Source: an uncultured Porphyromonadaceae bacterium
GTDB taxonomy: Bacteria; Bacteroidota; Bacteroidia; Bacteroidales; Muribaculaceae
Assembly (NCBI GenBank): GCA_900541835.1
Contig: UQLL01000015.1
Location: forward strand, 1 to 59,009
DNA length: 59,009 nucleotides
Direction of reading: 5' to 3'
The notes below the pieces were generated by a model. It ran no database searches and was not told the DNA's origin. It was given only the letters and a program-made list of their open reading frames with translations. Shown here in pieces: positions 49,838 to 58,957 of this stretch (positions are counted from its first letter, which is position 1; each line of letters begins with the position of its first letter). The position numbers were made by a program, and so were the translations under genes.

Positions 49838-51031
49838 ATGGAAACCAAGGAAATCAAGACAATAAAGCTACGGCGCGGCAAGGAGGAGAGCCTTGAGCGC
49901 CACCACCCGTGGGTATTCTCGGGCGCTATCCAGCAGCTCCCCGACGGGCTGGAAGAGGGCGACCTGGTGCGCGTCGTCACCGGTGCCGGCGACCTTGTCG
50001 GCGTGGGCCACTGGCAGATTGGCTCCATATCCGTGCGTATGCTCGCCTTCGGCGCCGAAAGCTTGCCCGACGACTTCTTCGACACGCGTCTGCGCGACGC
50101 CTGGCAGCTACGCCGCGCCCTCGGCCTCATACGTCAGGACAACAATTCCTTCCGCCTCGTCCATGGAGAGGGCGACTACATCCCCGGCCTCATCGTCGAC
50201 GTCTACGCCGACACCGCCGTGGTGCAGGCCCACACCCCCGGCATGCATTTCATGCGCCGACGCGTGGCACAGGCCCTGACCGAGCTTCCCGGCCTCCCCG
50301 TCAAGAACGTATACTACAAGAGCGAGACCACGCTGCCATTCAAGGCACGCCTCGACCCCGTCAACGAATACCTCGCCGGCGGCTACGAAGGCTCCGTGGC
50401 ACTGGAGAACGGTCTGCGCTTCAACATCGACTGGCTGCGCGGACAGAAGACAGGCTTCTTCCTCGACCAGCGTTCCAACCGCGCCCTGCTCGAACACTAT
50501 GCCCGCGGCCGCAAGGTCCTCAACATGTTCTGCTACACCGGCGGCTTTTCCGTCTACGCCCTGCGCGGCGGCGCCGAGTTGGTACACAGCGTCGACTCCT
50601 CCACCAAGGCCATCGCCCTGACCGAGGCCAACGCCGACCTCAACTTCCCCGCCGACAGGCGCCACGAAGCCTTCGCCACCGACGCCTTCCGCTACCTCGA
50701 CGACATGGCCAACGGCGCCTACGATCTCGTCATCCTCGACCCCCCCGCTTTCGTCAAGCACCGAGGAGCATTGCAGAACGGCCTGCGCGGCTACCGCCGT
50801 CTCAACGCACAGGCATTCCGCAAGATAGCCCCAGGCGGAGTCCTCTTTACCTTCTCCTGTTCGCAGCTCGTCAGCAAGGACATGTTCCGCATGAGCGTCT
50901 TCTCCGCCGCCGAGCAGGCCGGCCGCCGCGTCCGCATTCTCCACCAGCTCACGCAGGCGCCCGACCATCCCGTCGACATCTGCCATCCCGAAGGCGAGTA
51001 TCTCAAGGGCCTTGTCCTCTACGTAGAATAG
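49838..51031 (+). CDS. RlmI-type 23S rRNA cytosine methyltransferase
   Basis: A 397-residue protein: N-terminal PUA domain (about 5-85, HHPWVFSGAI), EEHD-like middle region and a Rossmann methyltransferase domain with NMFCYTGGFSVYAL (SAM motif I, around 229), DAFRYLD and ILDPPAFVKHR (motif IV). RlmI makes m5C1962 in E. coli 23S rRNA. The conserved TFSCSQLVSK includes the Cys of motif VI. Probably co-transcribed with the M49 gene 53 nt later. Confidence 0.9.
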   Translation: METKEIKTIKLRRGKEESLERHHPWVFSGAIQQLPDGLEEGDLVRVVTGAGDLVGVGHWQIGSISVRMLAFGAESLPDDFFDTRLRDAWQLRRALGLIRQDNNSFRLVHGEGDYIPGLIVDVYADTAVVQAHTPGMHFMRRRVAQALTELPGLPVKNVYYKSETTLPFKARLDPVNEYLAGGYEGSVALENGLRFNIDWLRGQKTGFFLDQRSNRALLEHYARGRKVLNMFCYTGGFSVYALRGGAELVHSVDSSTKAIALTEANADLNFPADRRHEAFATDAFRYLDDMANGAYDLVILDPPAFVKHRGALQNGLRGYRRLNAQAFRKIAPGGVLFTFSCSQLVSKDMFRMSVFSAAEQAGRRVRILHQLTQAPDHPVDICHPEGEYLKGLVLYVE

Positions 51032-51084
51032 AGCCACCGTAAGAAAACATCAAATAAATAGAATCCAGAAACAAATCATACATC

Positions 51085-53136
51085 ATGAAGAAAATGCTCA
51101 TAACCCTGCTGGCTGGCGCCGCCGTGGCAGTGCCAGCATTCGGCAAGGCACCTGCTAAAAAGGCCCCTAAGGCCCTGGAAGCCCCCGAGTTCCCCTACCA
51201 CGTCGACAACTTCGCCGACATCGAAGTCCTCCGCTACCAGGTACCCGACTTCGACAAGCTCTCTCTCAACCAAAAGCTCATGGTCTACTATCTCAGCCAG
51301 GCAGCACAGGCCGGGCGAGACATCATTTGGGACCAGAACGGCCGCTACAACCTCCAGATCCGCCCCTTGCTCGAGGCAATTTATACCTCTTACAACGGCG
51401 ACAAGACCTCCAAGGACTACAAAGCCTTCGAGCAGTACCTCAAGCAGGTGTGGTTCGGCAACGGCATCTACCATCACTACTCCAACGACAAGTTCACCCC
51501 CGGCTTCTCCCGGGACTTCTTTACCGCCCAGGTCAACGCCCTGCCCACCGACAAGCTGCCCCTGAAGGACGGACAGACACGCGAGCAGATGCTCGCCGAG
51601 CTAATCCCCGTCATCTTCGACCCCACCGTGCTGCCCAAGAAGGTCAACCAAGACGGCTCTCAGGACGTCGTAGCCACTTCCGCCGGCAACCTCTACGAAG
51701 GCGTCACCCAGCAGGAAGTCGAAGCCTACTATGACCGCCTCAAGGACCCCGACGATCCCACACCCGTCTCCTACGGACTCAACGCACGCGTAGTCAAGAA
51801 AGACGGCAAGGTTCAGGAGGAAGTCTATCGCGTCAATGGCCTCTATGGCCCCGCCATCGCACAGATCATCTACTGGCTCGACAAAGCCAAGGGCGTGGCC
51901 GAGAACGACGCCCAGAAAGCATACATCACCAAGCTCGTCGACTACTACATCACCGGCGACCTGCGTCTCTTCGACGAGTACTCCATCCTATGGGCCGAGG
52001 ACACCAAGTCAAAGGTCGACTTCGTCAACGGCTTCATCGAGAGCTACAACGATCCACTGGGCATGACCGGCTCCTGGGAGAGCTACGTCAACTTCCGCAA
52101 CGACAAGGCCACCAACCGCACCGCCACTATCTCCGGCGCCGCACAGTGGTTCGAGGACAACAGTCCCATCGACCCGCGCTTCCGCAAGCCTAACGTCAAG
52201 GGCGTCTCCGCCAAGGTCATCACAGCGGCAATGCTCGGCGGAGACGCATTCCCCGCCACCGCCATCGGCATCAACCTCCCCAACGCCAACTGGATACGTG
52301 CGCAGCACGGCTCCAAGTCCGTCACCATCGAGAACATTACCGAGGCATACGACATGGCCAGCCACGGCAACGGCTTCAACGAAGAGTTCGTGATCGACAA
52401 GCCCACTCGCGACATCATGGACAAATATCTGTACATCACCGATATGCTCCATACAGACCTGCACGAGTGCCTCGGCCACGCCTCCGGCCAGCTCCTGCCC
52501 GGCGTCGACCAGGACGCCCTCAAGGAGAATGGTTCCGCACTCGAGGAGGCACGCGCCGACCTGTTCGCACTCTACTACCTCGCCGACCCCAAGCTCCGCG
52601 AACTCGGCATCCTCGACAATCCCGAAGCTTACAAGGCTGAGTACTACAAGTACATGCTTAACGGCCTCATGACCCAGCTCAACCGTATCGAACCCGGCAA
52701 GGACGTAGAAGAGGCACACATGCGCAACCGTCAGCTCGTGGCACGATACGCACTCGAGAACGGCGCCAAGGACAAGGTGGTGGAGCTCGTCAAGCGCGGC
52801 GGCAAGACCTACGTCAAGATCAACGACTACCGTAAGCTTCGCGACCTGTTCGGCAAGCTCCTCGGCGAAATCCAGGCCATCAAGTCCACCGGCGACTACG
52901 CCGCCGGTAACGCCCTCATACAGAAGTACGCCGTAAAGGTCGACCCAAGACTCCACAAGGAAGTCCTCGATCGCTACTCCAAGCTCACCATCCCGCCCTA
53001 CCGAGGCTTCGTCAACCCCGTCTACAATCTCGTCTACGACCAGGACGGCAACATAACCGACGTGACCATCGACTACACCGAAGGCTACGCCGACCAGATG
53101 CTCCGCCTCAGCCGCGATTTCTCCACACTCAAGTAA
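51085..53136 (+). CDS. Exported dipeptidyl peptidase III (M49)
   Basis: A 683-residue zinc peptidase with a signal peptide (MKKMLITLLAGAAVAVPAFG). The M49 zinc site is HECLGH (H460, E461, H465) with the third ligand in EEARAD (about E488). Such proteins are often misannotated as dihydrofolate reductase in Bacteroidales. It releases dipeptides in the periplasm. The final residues contain YTEGYADQML. Follows the rlmI-type gene; no terminator lies between. Confidence 0.9.
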   Translation: MKKMLITLLAGAAVAVPAFGKAPAKKAPKALEAPEFPYHVDNFADIEVLRYQVPDFDKLSLNQKLMVYYLSQAAQAGRDIIWDQNGRYNLQIRPLLEAIYTSYNGDKTSKDYKAFEQYLKQVWFGNGIYHHYSNDKFTPGFSRDFFTAQVNALPTDKLPLKDGQTREQMLAELIPVIFDPTVLPKKVNQDGSQDVVATSAGNLYEGVTQQEVEAYYDRLKDPDDPTPVSYGLNARVVKKDGKVQEEVYRVNGLYGPAIAQIIYWLDKAKGVAENDAQKAYITKLVDYYITGDLRLFDEYSILWAEDTKSKVDFVNGFIESYNDPLGMTGSWESYVNFRNDKATNRTATISGAAQWFEDNSPIDPRFRKPNVKGVSAKVITAAMLGGDAFPATAIGINLPNANWIRAQHGSKSVTIENITEAYDMASHGNGFNEEFVIDKPTRDIMDKYLYITDMLHTDLHECLGHASGQLLPGVDQDALKENGSALEEARADLFALYYLADPKLRELGILDNPEAYKAEYYKYMLNGLMTQLNRIEPGKDVEEAHMRNRQLVARYALENGAKDKVVELVKRGGKTYVKINDYRKLRDLFGKLLGEIQAIKSTGDYAAGNALIQKYAVKVDPRLHKEVLDRYSKLTIPPYRGFVNPVYNLVYDQDGNITDVTIDYTEGYADQMLRLSRDFSTLK

Positions 53137-53270
53137 ATACCCCCACTATCACTGGCGGTTTATAACTAAGTCATTGCGAAATAGGGAATTAATCGTTAGT
53201 GTGACTCTTGGCTGTCAGACTGTGTGAAAAAAATATGCCCCTGGCACTTGTGTAGCTGCGAAAAAAGCAT

Positions 53271-53278
53271 TACCTTTG
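53271..53278 (+). promoter_or_regulatory. tRNA-Pro -7 box
   Basis: TACCTTTG with CTTG 20 nt upstream as a near -33 match; 17 nt before the tRNA. Confidence 0.6.
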
Positions 53279-53295
53279 CAGCGCAAAAACGCTTT

Positions 53296-53369
53296 CGGGG
53301 TGTAGCACAGTTGGTTAGCGCGCTACGTTCGGGACGTAGAGGTCGGAAGTTCGAGTCTTCTCACCCCGA
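53296..53369 (+). tRNA. tRNA-Pro (CGG)
   Basis: Acceptor CGGGGTG/CACCCCG, anticodon arm CTACG-TTCGGGA-CGTAG giving CGG, T-arm with GTTCGAGTC, discriminator A. 74 nt; CCA not encoded. Confidence 0.93.
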
Positions 53370-53378
53370 CAAGCTACA

Positions 53379-53417
53379 GCAGGCGGAGACCCATCCGGGG
53401 CTCCGCCTGCACTATTT
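53379..53417 (+). terminator. tRNA-Pro terminator
   Basis: GCAGGCGGAG (53379-53388) pairs with CTCCGCCTGC (53401-53410), then ACTATTTTA. Confidence 0.75.
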
Positions 53418-53491
53418 TATGCCCTAACGGCCGGACCTGTAAATCGCTGTCGCACAGCGTGTTGCGGCGCCGTCCATTCATTTGCCTCCGG

Positions 53492-53537
53492 GGTCGGCGT
53501 TGGTGTTTCCTTGGCAATGGGCGCGCTTCAGCGCTGC
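53492..53537. repeat. GC-rich dispersed repeat, copy 4
   Basis: Ends GGGCGCGCTTCAGCGCTGCG, like the copy at 28713; it overlaps the stop codon of the MscS-type gene. Confidence 0.35.
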
Positions 53538-55039
53538 GTAGTGTCGTCGGTCTCAACATTTTTTTCAACATTTTTGCCCGTGGCCGCATCAGCGGCGTTC
53601 ACCGCCAGAGGCGTCTCCTTCGCCGTGTCCGGCTTTCGGTTGCAGAAAGGCTCCGGGGCGGCGAAGAGGTCCGTCTCGGGGTGTCCGGCGCTCACATATC
53701 CCTCTGCGATGGTGTCACGTCCCGATGGAGCCTCGTACGCGCACAGGTCGAAACGCTGGAGCATCACGGCTATGTGCTCGAAAATCTCCGACTGTATGGC
53801 CTCGTACTCCGGCCACACGCTCGTGGCGGTGAAGCAGTATACGTACAGTGGCACGCCTGTGCTCGTCTGCTGATCCGTCCCCACCATCGTCAGCTGCGTG
53901 TGGTCCACGTCCGGATGCGTGTCGAGGTGCATTTTGAGGTAGGCCCGCAGCAGCCCCAGGTTTGTTTCCACCGAGCCTGGCGCCAAGGTGCGGTCGCCCG
54001 CCAGCAGCCCGTTCCCCTTCTGCGCCAGTTTGGCCGTGATCCAGGCGTCCATGTGCGGGATGGCGCGGTAGCGGTCGAGTTCCTGCTCCGTCAGCTGCCG
54101 CACGCTGTCGCTGTCGATGTAGTAGTTGCGGTAGATGCGCCGCGCGCCCGACTGCTTCATGCTTCGGTAGTTGGTGAAAGAACCCGATATCAGCGAGTAG
54201 GGCGGAAGCATCGTCGTGGTATTGTCCCAGTTGAGCACCTTTACCGACGACAGGTTGGCCTCCACCACGACTCCGTTGGCTTCGGTGTTGGGCACTTTTA
54301 TCCAGTCGCCCACGTGCAGGGCATCTTCTTCGCTGAGCTGTACGCTCGCCACCACCCCCAGGATGCTGTCCTTGAACACCAGCATGAGCACCGCCGCGAA
54401 GGCACCCAGCCCCGCCAGCAGCGTCGCCGGGGACTTGTCGACCATGATGGCTATGGCCACTATGACCCCGATGAGGTGGATTATGCCGTTGACCAGCTGC
54501 GCGATGCTCTTCAGAGGCAGCTTTCGCTTGTTCTGCCGCGCGTCGAAGTATGTCCACATCACTGACACGAAGCTCGTGGCAGCCCGCACGCTCACGAACA
54601 CTATATATATCAGTGTCAGCTTGCTGAGCACACGCGTCAGCGTGGCCTCCTGCAGGTACGTCAGGTGCAGGAATACGATATAGGCCAGCGGAGGCACCAG
54701 GGCCGTGATGCGCGTCAGGAAATGGCTGCGGGCCACCACCACTGCCAGGGGCGCCCGCACGTGCGACACCACCAGGCGCACCAGCGACAGCAGGAGCCAG
54801 CGGCAGAGCACGCCGATGCCTATGGCCACCGCCAGCACTATGATCGAGTATAGCACAACCGCCAGCTTTGGGTTGTGCTGTATCCCGAAGAGGTCGAGAA
54901 TGTTGTATGCCCATTTCGAGAGAGTGTGGACCAACCCTCCGCCGTGCGTGTCCGGCAGGATGTCGGACTCGAAGCGGCGTGCGATGTCGGAGTCCTGGGA
55001 GGCGGCGTGCGCCGCCAGTATCAGTGCGATAAGGTCCAT
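53528..55039 (-). CDS. MscS-family mechanosensitive channel (YbdG-like)
   Basis: A 503-residue channel with five or so N-terminal helices, the pore-lining helix in LAGLGAFAAVLMLVFKDSIL, a beta domain (VGDWIKVPNTEANGVVVEAN) and a large C-terminal cytoplasmic domain. Length and the insertion after the beta domain are those of the MscM/YbdG class. The last codons lie in a GC-rich repeat, so the C-terminal tail (DDTTQR) may be recent. Convergent with tRNA-Pro. Confidence 0.88.
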   Translation of the reverse strand: MDLIALILAAHAASQDSDIARRFESDILPDTHGGGLVHTLSKWAYNILDLFGIQHNPKLAVVLYSIIVLAVAIGIGVLCRWLLLSLVRLVVSHVRAPLAVVVARSHFLTRITALVPPLAYIVFLHLTYLQEATLTRVLSKLTLIYIVFVSVRAATSFVSVMWTYFDARQNKRKLPLKSIAQLVNGIIHLIGVIVAIAIMVDKSPATLLAGLGAFAAVLMLVFKDSILGVVASVQLSEEDALHVGDWIKVPNTEANGVVVEANLSSVKVLNWDNTTTMLPPYSLISGSFTNYRSMKQSGARRIYRNYYIDSDSVRQLTEQELDRYRAIPHMDAWITAKLAQKGNGLLAGDRTLAPGSVETNLGLLRAYLKMHLDTHPDVDHTQLTMVGTDQQTSTGVPLYVYCFTATSVWPEYEAIQSEIFEHIAVMLQRFDLCAYEAPSGRDTIAEGYVSAGHPETDLFAAPEPFCNRKPDTAKETPLAVNAADAATGKNVEKNVETDDTTQR

Positions 55040-55381
55040 TTACTTCAGAACGCCTCGCCCCGCCCGATAGTTGGAACGGAAGCGCACTCCTACATTTCGT
55101 CTGGAGATACTCAAGTCGCTATCTGTCAGTCATTCCAATTGGTGTTAACAAAATTTAACCTTTAAGGTTGCACACTTGCCATCAGCCTGTGCAAGGGAGC
55201 TAAAAGCCCCGGCGCCTGTCTATAGATTTTGTAACACGTTGCAATAAAGCGATATAAGGGCGTGCGATTTTTATCTATACATATTCATTCGTAAAATTTA
55301 TACTCTAAAGTTTGTCCCTTGGTCGAAAAATGCCTATCTTTGAACGAAAATAAAGCTAAGTCTTAAAAAGTATTAACGAAA
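55040..55381. other. Gap between MscS-type gene and ndk
   Basis: AT-rich divergent promoter region with no gene. It contains a hairpin TTGCACA/TGTGCAA (55168-55194) and the ndk promoter; nothing else is recognised. Confidence 0.6.
55311..55342 (+). promoter_or_regulatory. ndk promoter
   Basis: TTTG (55311-55314), 20 nt, TATCTTTG (55335-55342); leader about 35 nt. Confidence 0.75.
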
Positions 55382-55846
55382 ATGGAGCAGACACTGTGCA
55401 TCCTCAAGCCGTCGGCAGTCGGCAGGTTCCTGATGGGTGAGATCATCGCCCGCATCGAACGTAAGGGTCTGATTATCAGCGGTATGAAGATGATGCAGCT
55501 GGATGAGCAGATTCTGCGCGAGCATTACGCCCACCTGGTCGACAAGCCCTTCTTCCCGGAGATTGTCAAGTCGATGACGGCCACCCCGGTAGTAGTGGTG
55601 TGCATCAGCGGCGTTGATGCCGTGAGCGTGTTCCGCGCCATGACGGGCGTCACCAACGGTCGCCAGGCCGCCCCCGGCACTCTCCGTGGAGACTTCTGCA
55701 TGTCCAACCAGGCAAACATCGTCCACGCCTCCGACTCCGTTGAGAACGCCGCCGTCGAGCTCCGACGCTTCTTCCGCCCCGAAGAGATATTCGACTGGAA
55801 GCCTGACCAGGTTGCATATCTTTACGGTTCGGGCGAGACGAAGTGA
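55382..55846 (+). CDS. ndk: Nucleoside diphosphate kinase
   Basis: A 154-residue enzyme that balances NTP pools. The active-site histidine is H115 in NIVHASDS (most species have NxxHGSDS), with TNGRQAAPGTLRGDF as the nucleotide loop and KPSAVGR at the N-terminus. Longer C-terminal arm than E. coli Ndk. Own full-consensus promoter; next gene 70 nt downstream. Confidence 0.96.
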   Translation: MEQTLCILKPSAVGRFLMGEIIARIERKGLIISGMKMMQLDEQILREHYAHLVDKPFFPEIVKSMTATPVVVVCISGVDAVSVFRAMTGVTNGRQAAPGTLRGDFCMSNQANIVHASDSVENAAVELRRFFRPEEIFDWKPDQVAYLYGSGETK

Positions 55847-55916
55847 ACCGTTGATACCGGAGACACTTGATATGAAGATAGGTGCCTACCCCCAAGTGGC
55901 ACCCAGACACACAAGC

Positions 55917-56852
55917 ATGAGAATCCGTAAAAGCCTATATGCGCTGGCAGTGCTGGCACTGAGCTGCACGTTCGCCGTTCAGGCCCAGCAGCCGTCGGCC
56001 CACCGCGCCAATCACCAGGCCCTCATGGCCAGCCGCGCCAACTCCACCAATCGCGTCCGCCTGCTCGAGGGCAACGTGCTGCCCAACGTCGCCGACGTCG
56101 CAGAGCCAGGCGTCGAAGTCTTCGCCTATGGCATGGACTCCAGGCGCGTAAACCCATTCAGCGAGAGCCAGGTGCCCGACCGCGCCGTCATCGACGTCCG
56201 CGGCTACCATATGCCCGTTCCGGGCAAGGTCTCCTCCAACTACGGCTATCGCGCCAAGTTCGGTCGCATGCACAAGGGCATCGACCTCCACTTGCGCACG
56301 GGCGACACCATCTATGCCGCTTTCGACGGCAAAGTGCGCGTGAGCAGCTACGAGGCCAAGGGATTTGGCAACTACCTTATCATCCGCCACCCCAATAAGT
56401 TAGAGACCATCTACGGCCACATGAACCGCGCCCTGGTCAAGGAGGGACAGACCGTCAGGGCGGGCCAGCCCATCGGCCTTGGAGGCAGCACCGGTCGCAG
56501 CACCGGTCCCCATCTCCACTTCGAGACCCGCTACATGGGCTACGCCATCAACCCCGCCGCCATCTTCGACTTCGCCAACCACACCACCCACAGCGACTAC
56601 TACACCTTCACCAAGAAGTCGTACACGCAGGCCCGCAACTACGCCTCCTCCGTCCCTGCCGAGCAGGAATCCGTCAACACCGCCTACAAGCCCGCAGCGC
56701 CCAACACTGCCGGCACCTATACCGTCCGCACCGGCGACACCATTACCTCCGTGGCCCTCAGCAACGGCTTGTCGCGTACGCGCCTCATGCAGCTCAACGG
56801 CCTCACTTCCCAGTCCGTCCTCAAGCCGGGCCAGGTCCTCAAAGTGAAATAA
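55917..56852 (+). CDS. Secreted M23 peptidase with C-terminal LysM domain
   Basis: A 311-residue peptidoglycan endopeptidase. ATG 55917 gives a signal peptide (SLYALAVLALSCTFAVQAQ); an ATG 45 nt earlier would spoil it. The M23 domain has HKGID (H119, D123) and HLHFE (H199, H201), all ligands intact, followed by a LysM domain (TYTVRTGDTITSVALSNGLS near 263-282). It remodels the wall, in contrast with the degenerate M23 protein at 46 kb. Confidence 0.93.
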   Translation: MRIRKSLYALAVLALSCTFAVQAQQPSAHRANHQALMASRANSTNRVRLLEGNVLPNVADVAEPGVEVFAYGMDSRRVNPFSESQVPDRAVIDVRGYHMPVPGKVSSNYGYRAKFGRMHKGIDLHLRTGDTIYAAFDGKVRVSSYEAKGFGNYLIIRHPNKLETIYGHMNRALVKEGQTVRAGQPIGLGGSTGRSTGPHLHFETRYMGYAINPAAIFDFANHTTHSDYYTFTKKSYTQARNYASSVPAEQESVNTAYKPAAPNTAGTYTVRTGDTITSVALSNGLSRTRLMQLNGLTSQSVLKPGQVLKVK

Positions 56853-57250
56853 TCCAGGAAGAGCAGCAGAGTCTTTAATCTCTTGGCCGCGGTGCTCATC
56901 TGCGCCGTTATGAGGCGTGTGGCGAAAGCTCGAAGAAAGTCTTCTGTGGAAATTCGCCGACGGACGATATGGGCACGACGGTACATGACTCGGCACTGGG
57001 CGAGGCCGTGAAGAACTGCACTCCGAAGCAGAAGACCGAGCTTGCTGCGTGCCATTCTTAGATACGAGCCACATTCAACTGCTACTATATGGCAGTGCTC
57101 ATCTCATAGCTTCCTTCCTCTCTCGGCGGGAAGTTTTTTGTGCGCCGTGAGCACGCCCCCGCTCCCATGTGTGAAAAAATTAGTAACTTTGCGGCGATTT
57201 TTCTCCGTAGCGTTTTTTTGCAAGCGGGGATGGCATAAATAACAAACTGT
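56853..57250. other. Gap between M23-LysM and YidE-type genes
   Basis: Mostly unexplained. A start-less frame at 56879-57061 ends in ALGEAVKNCTPKQKTELAAC and might be the end of a decayed gene. The YidE-type promoter occupies the last 70 nt. Confidence 0.45.
57184..57191 (+). promoter_or_regulatory. YidE-type gene -7 box
   Basis: TAACTTTG, 59 nt upstream of the start; no TTTG at -33. Confidence 0.5.
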
Positions 57251-58942
57251 ATGGACTGGCTAATCGAACTACTAAGACCAGGGAACATGTCCCTCGCGAG
57301 CTCCGTGCTGCTCTATTCGTTCGTCATCTTCACGGGCATATGGCTGGGCAAGGTCAAGATATTCGGCGTGTCGCTGGGTGTCACCTTCGTGCTCTTTGTG
57401 GGCATTCTCATGGGCCACTTCGGTTATGCGGTGGAGGCAGACACGCTTCACTTCCTGCGTGAGTTCGGTCTCATCCTGTTCATCTTCTCCATAGGCATGC
57501 AGGTTGGCCCCGGCTTCTTCTCGTCGTTCAAGGAGGGAGGCATCAGCCTCAACCTGCTGGCCATGCTCGGCATCGCCATCAACGTCGGCGTCACCCTGGC
57601 CATCTACTTCATCCAGGGGGGAGCAGACGGCGACACCAACTTCATGCAGATGGTGGGCATCATGTCCGGCGCAGTCACCAACACCCCCGGCCTGGGCGCC
57701 GCTCAGCAGACCGTGCTCCAGGTCAACTCCGAGGCCTACGGAGTCTCCCAGGAGATGTCTATGGGCTATGCCGCCGCCTATCCCCTCGGAGTGGTCGGCA
57801 TCATCGCCTCCATGCTCATAATAAAGAAGGTGTTCCGCATCGACACCGACAAGGAGATACAGGCCGTCGAGGAGGAGCAGCACAGCAGCCAGCTGCAGCC
57901 CCATATGCTCACCGTGCGCGTCAGCAACGACCTCATCTGTGGTCTGTCGCTGAGCAAGCTCCACACTGTCATCACCTCCAACTTCGTGGTGAGCCGCATA
58001 GAAAAACCCGGCGGCGAGGTCGTCATCCCCACCGCCGAGGAGGCCCTGGAGCTCAACGACCTCGTGCTCATAGTCTGTTCCGTGCAGGACGAGGAAATAT
58101 TCACACGCTTCATCGGCCCCAAGGAGGAGAAGAAGTGGGAGCGCAAGGACTCGCCCGTGGTGAGCCGCCGCATCGTCATCACCAAGCCCGAGTACAATGG
58201 CACCAAGCTCGGCAGCCTGCATCTGCGCCGCGGTTACGCCCTGAACGCCACACGCGTCAACCGCGCCGGCGTGGACCTGCTGGCATCGCCCAGCCTGCAC
58301 CTGCAGCTCGGTGACCGCATCACCGTAGTCGGCCAGCTACCTGACATAGAGCGCCTGGCCGACAAACTCGGCAACTCCATGCGCCGCCTCAACGAGCCCA
58401 ACCTCATCACCATGTTCATCGGCATCTTCCTGGGCATCCTGGTGGGGAGCATCCCACTGCAGTTCCCGGGCATGTCTGTGCCCATGAAGCTCGGCCTGGC
58501 CGGAGGCCCCCTGGTGGTAGCCATCCTCATCAGCGCCTACGGCTACAAGATACACCTGGTGACGTACACCTCAACGTCGGCCAACCTGCTGCTGCGCGAG
58601 ATCGGCATCTGCCTCTTCCTGTCGTCGGTCGGCATTGCGGCCGGTCAGGGCTTCGCAGAGACCGTCTTCTCCCCCCTCGGCGCCTGGTGGGTGCTCTACG
58701 GAGTGCTGATCACCATGATTCCGCTGCTGGTGGTGGGCATAGTGGCCCGCAAGCGGCACCGCACCAACTTCCTGAGCATCATGGGCCTGATGGCCGGCGG
58801 ATATACCGACCCTCCGGCACTGGCCTATGCCAACAAGGTAGCCAACAACGACGCACCCTCCGTGAGCTACTCCACCGTCTACCCGCTGACCATGTTCATG
58901 CGCGTGATAGTGGCGCAGATACTCGTTCTCTGCATGCTATGA
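57251..58942 (+). CDS. YidE/AspT-family putative antiporter
   Basis: A 563-residue transporter of the aspartate:alanine exchanger family: two groups of about five helices (1-190 and 380-563) flanking two RCK_C (TrkA_C) domains (about 205-290 and 295-375). Conserved membrane signatures are GVTFVLFVGILMG, MSGAVTNTPGLGAAQQ and its repeat MGLMAGGYTDPPALAYAN. The RCK_C domains suggest control by a ligand. Substrate unknown; AspT exchanges amino acids. Confidence 0.88.
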   Translation: MDWLIELLRPGNMSLASSVLLYSFVIFTGIWLGKVKIFGVSLGVTFVLFVGILMGHFGYAVEADTLHFLREFGLILFIFSIGMQVGPGFFSSFKEGGISLNLLAMLGIAINVGVTLAIYFIQGGADGDTNFMQMVGIMSGAVTNTPGLGAAQQTVLQVNSEAYGVSQEMSMGYAAAYPLGVVGIIASMLIIKKVFRIDTDKEIQAVEEEQHSSQLQPHMLTVRVSNDLICGLSLSKLHTVITSNFVVSRIEKPGGEVVIPTAEEALELNDLVLIVCSVQDEEIFTRFIGPKEEKKWERKDSPVVSRRIVITKPEYNGTKLGSLHLRRGYALNATRVNRAGVDLLASPSLHLQLGDRITVVGQLPDIERLADKLGNSMRRLNEPNLITMFIGIFLGILVGSIPLQFPGMSVPMKLGLAGGPLVVAILISAYGYKIHLVTYTSTSANLLLREIGICLFLSSVGIAAGQGFAETVFSPLGAWWVLYGVLITMIPLLVVGIVARKRHRTNFLSIMGLMAGGYTDPPALAYANKVANNDAPSVSYSTVYPLTMFMRVIVAQILVLCML

Positions 58943-58957
58943 GATAGCGGGGCAAGA

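Noticed and set aside
56717..57055. 112-residue minus-strand frame after the M23-LysM gene
   Set aside because: It overlaps the LysM coding end and shows no domain, signal or promoter.
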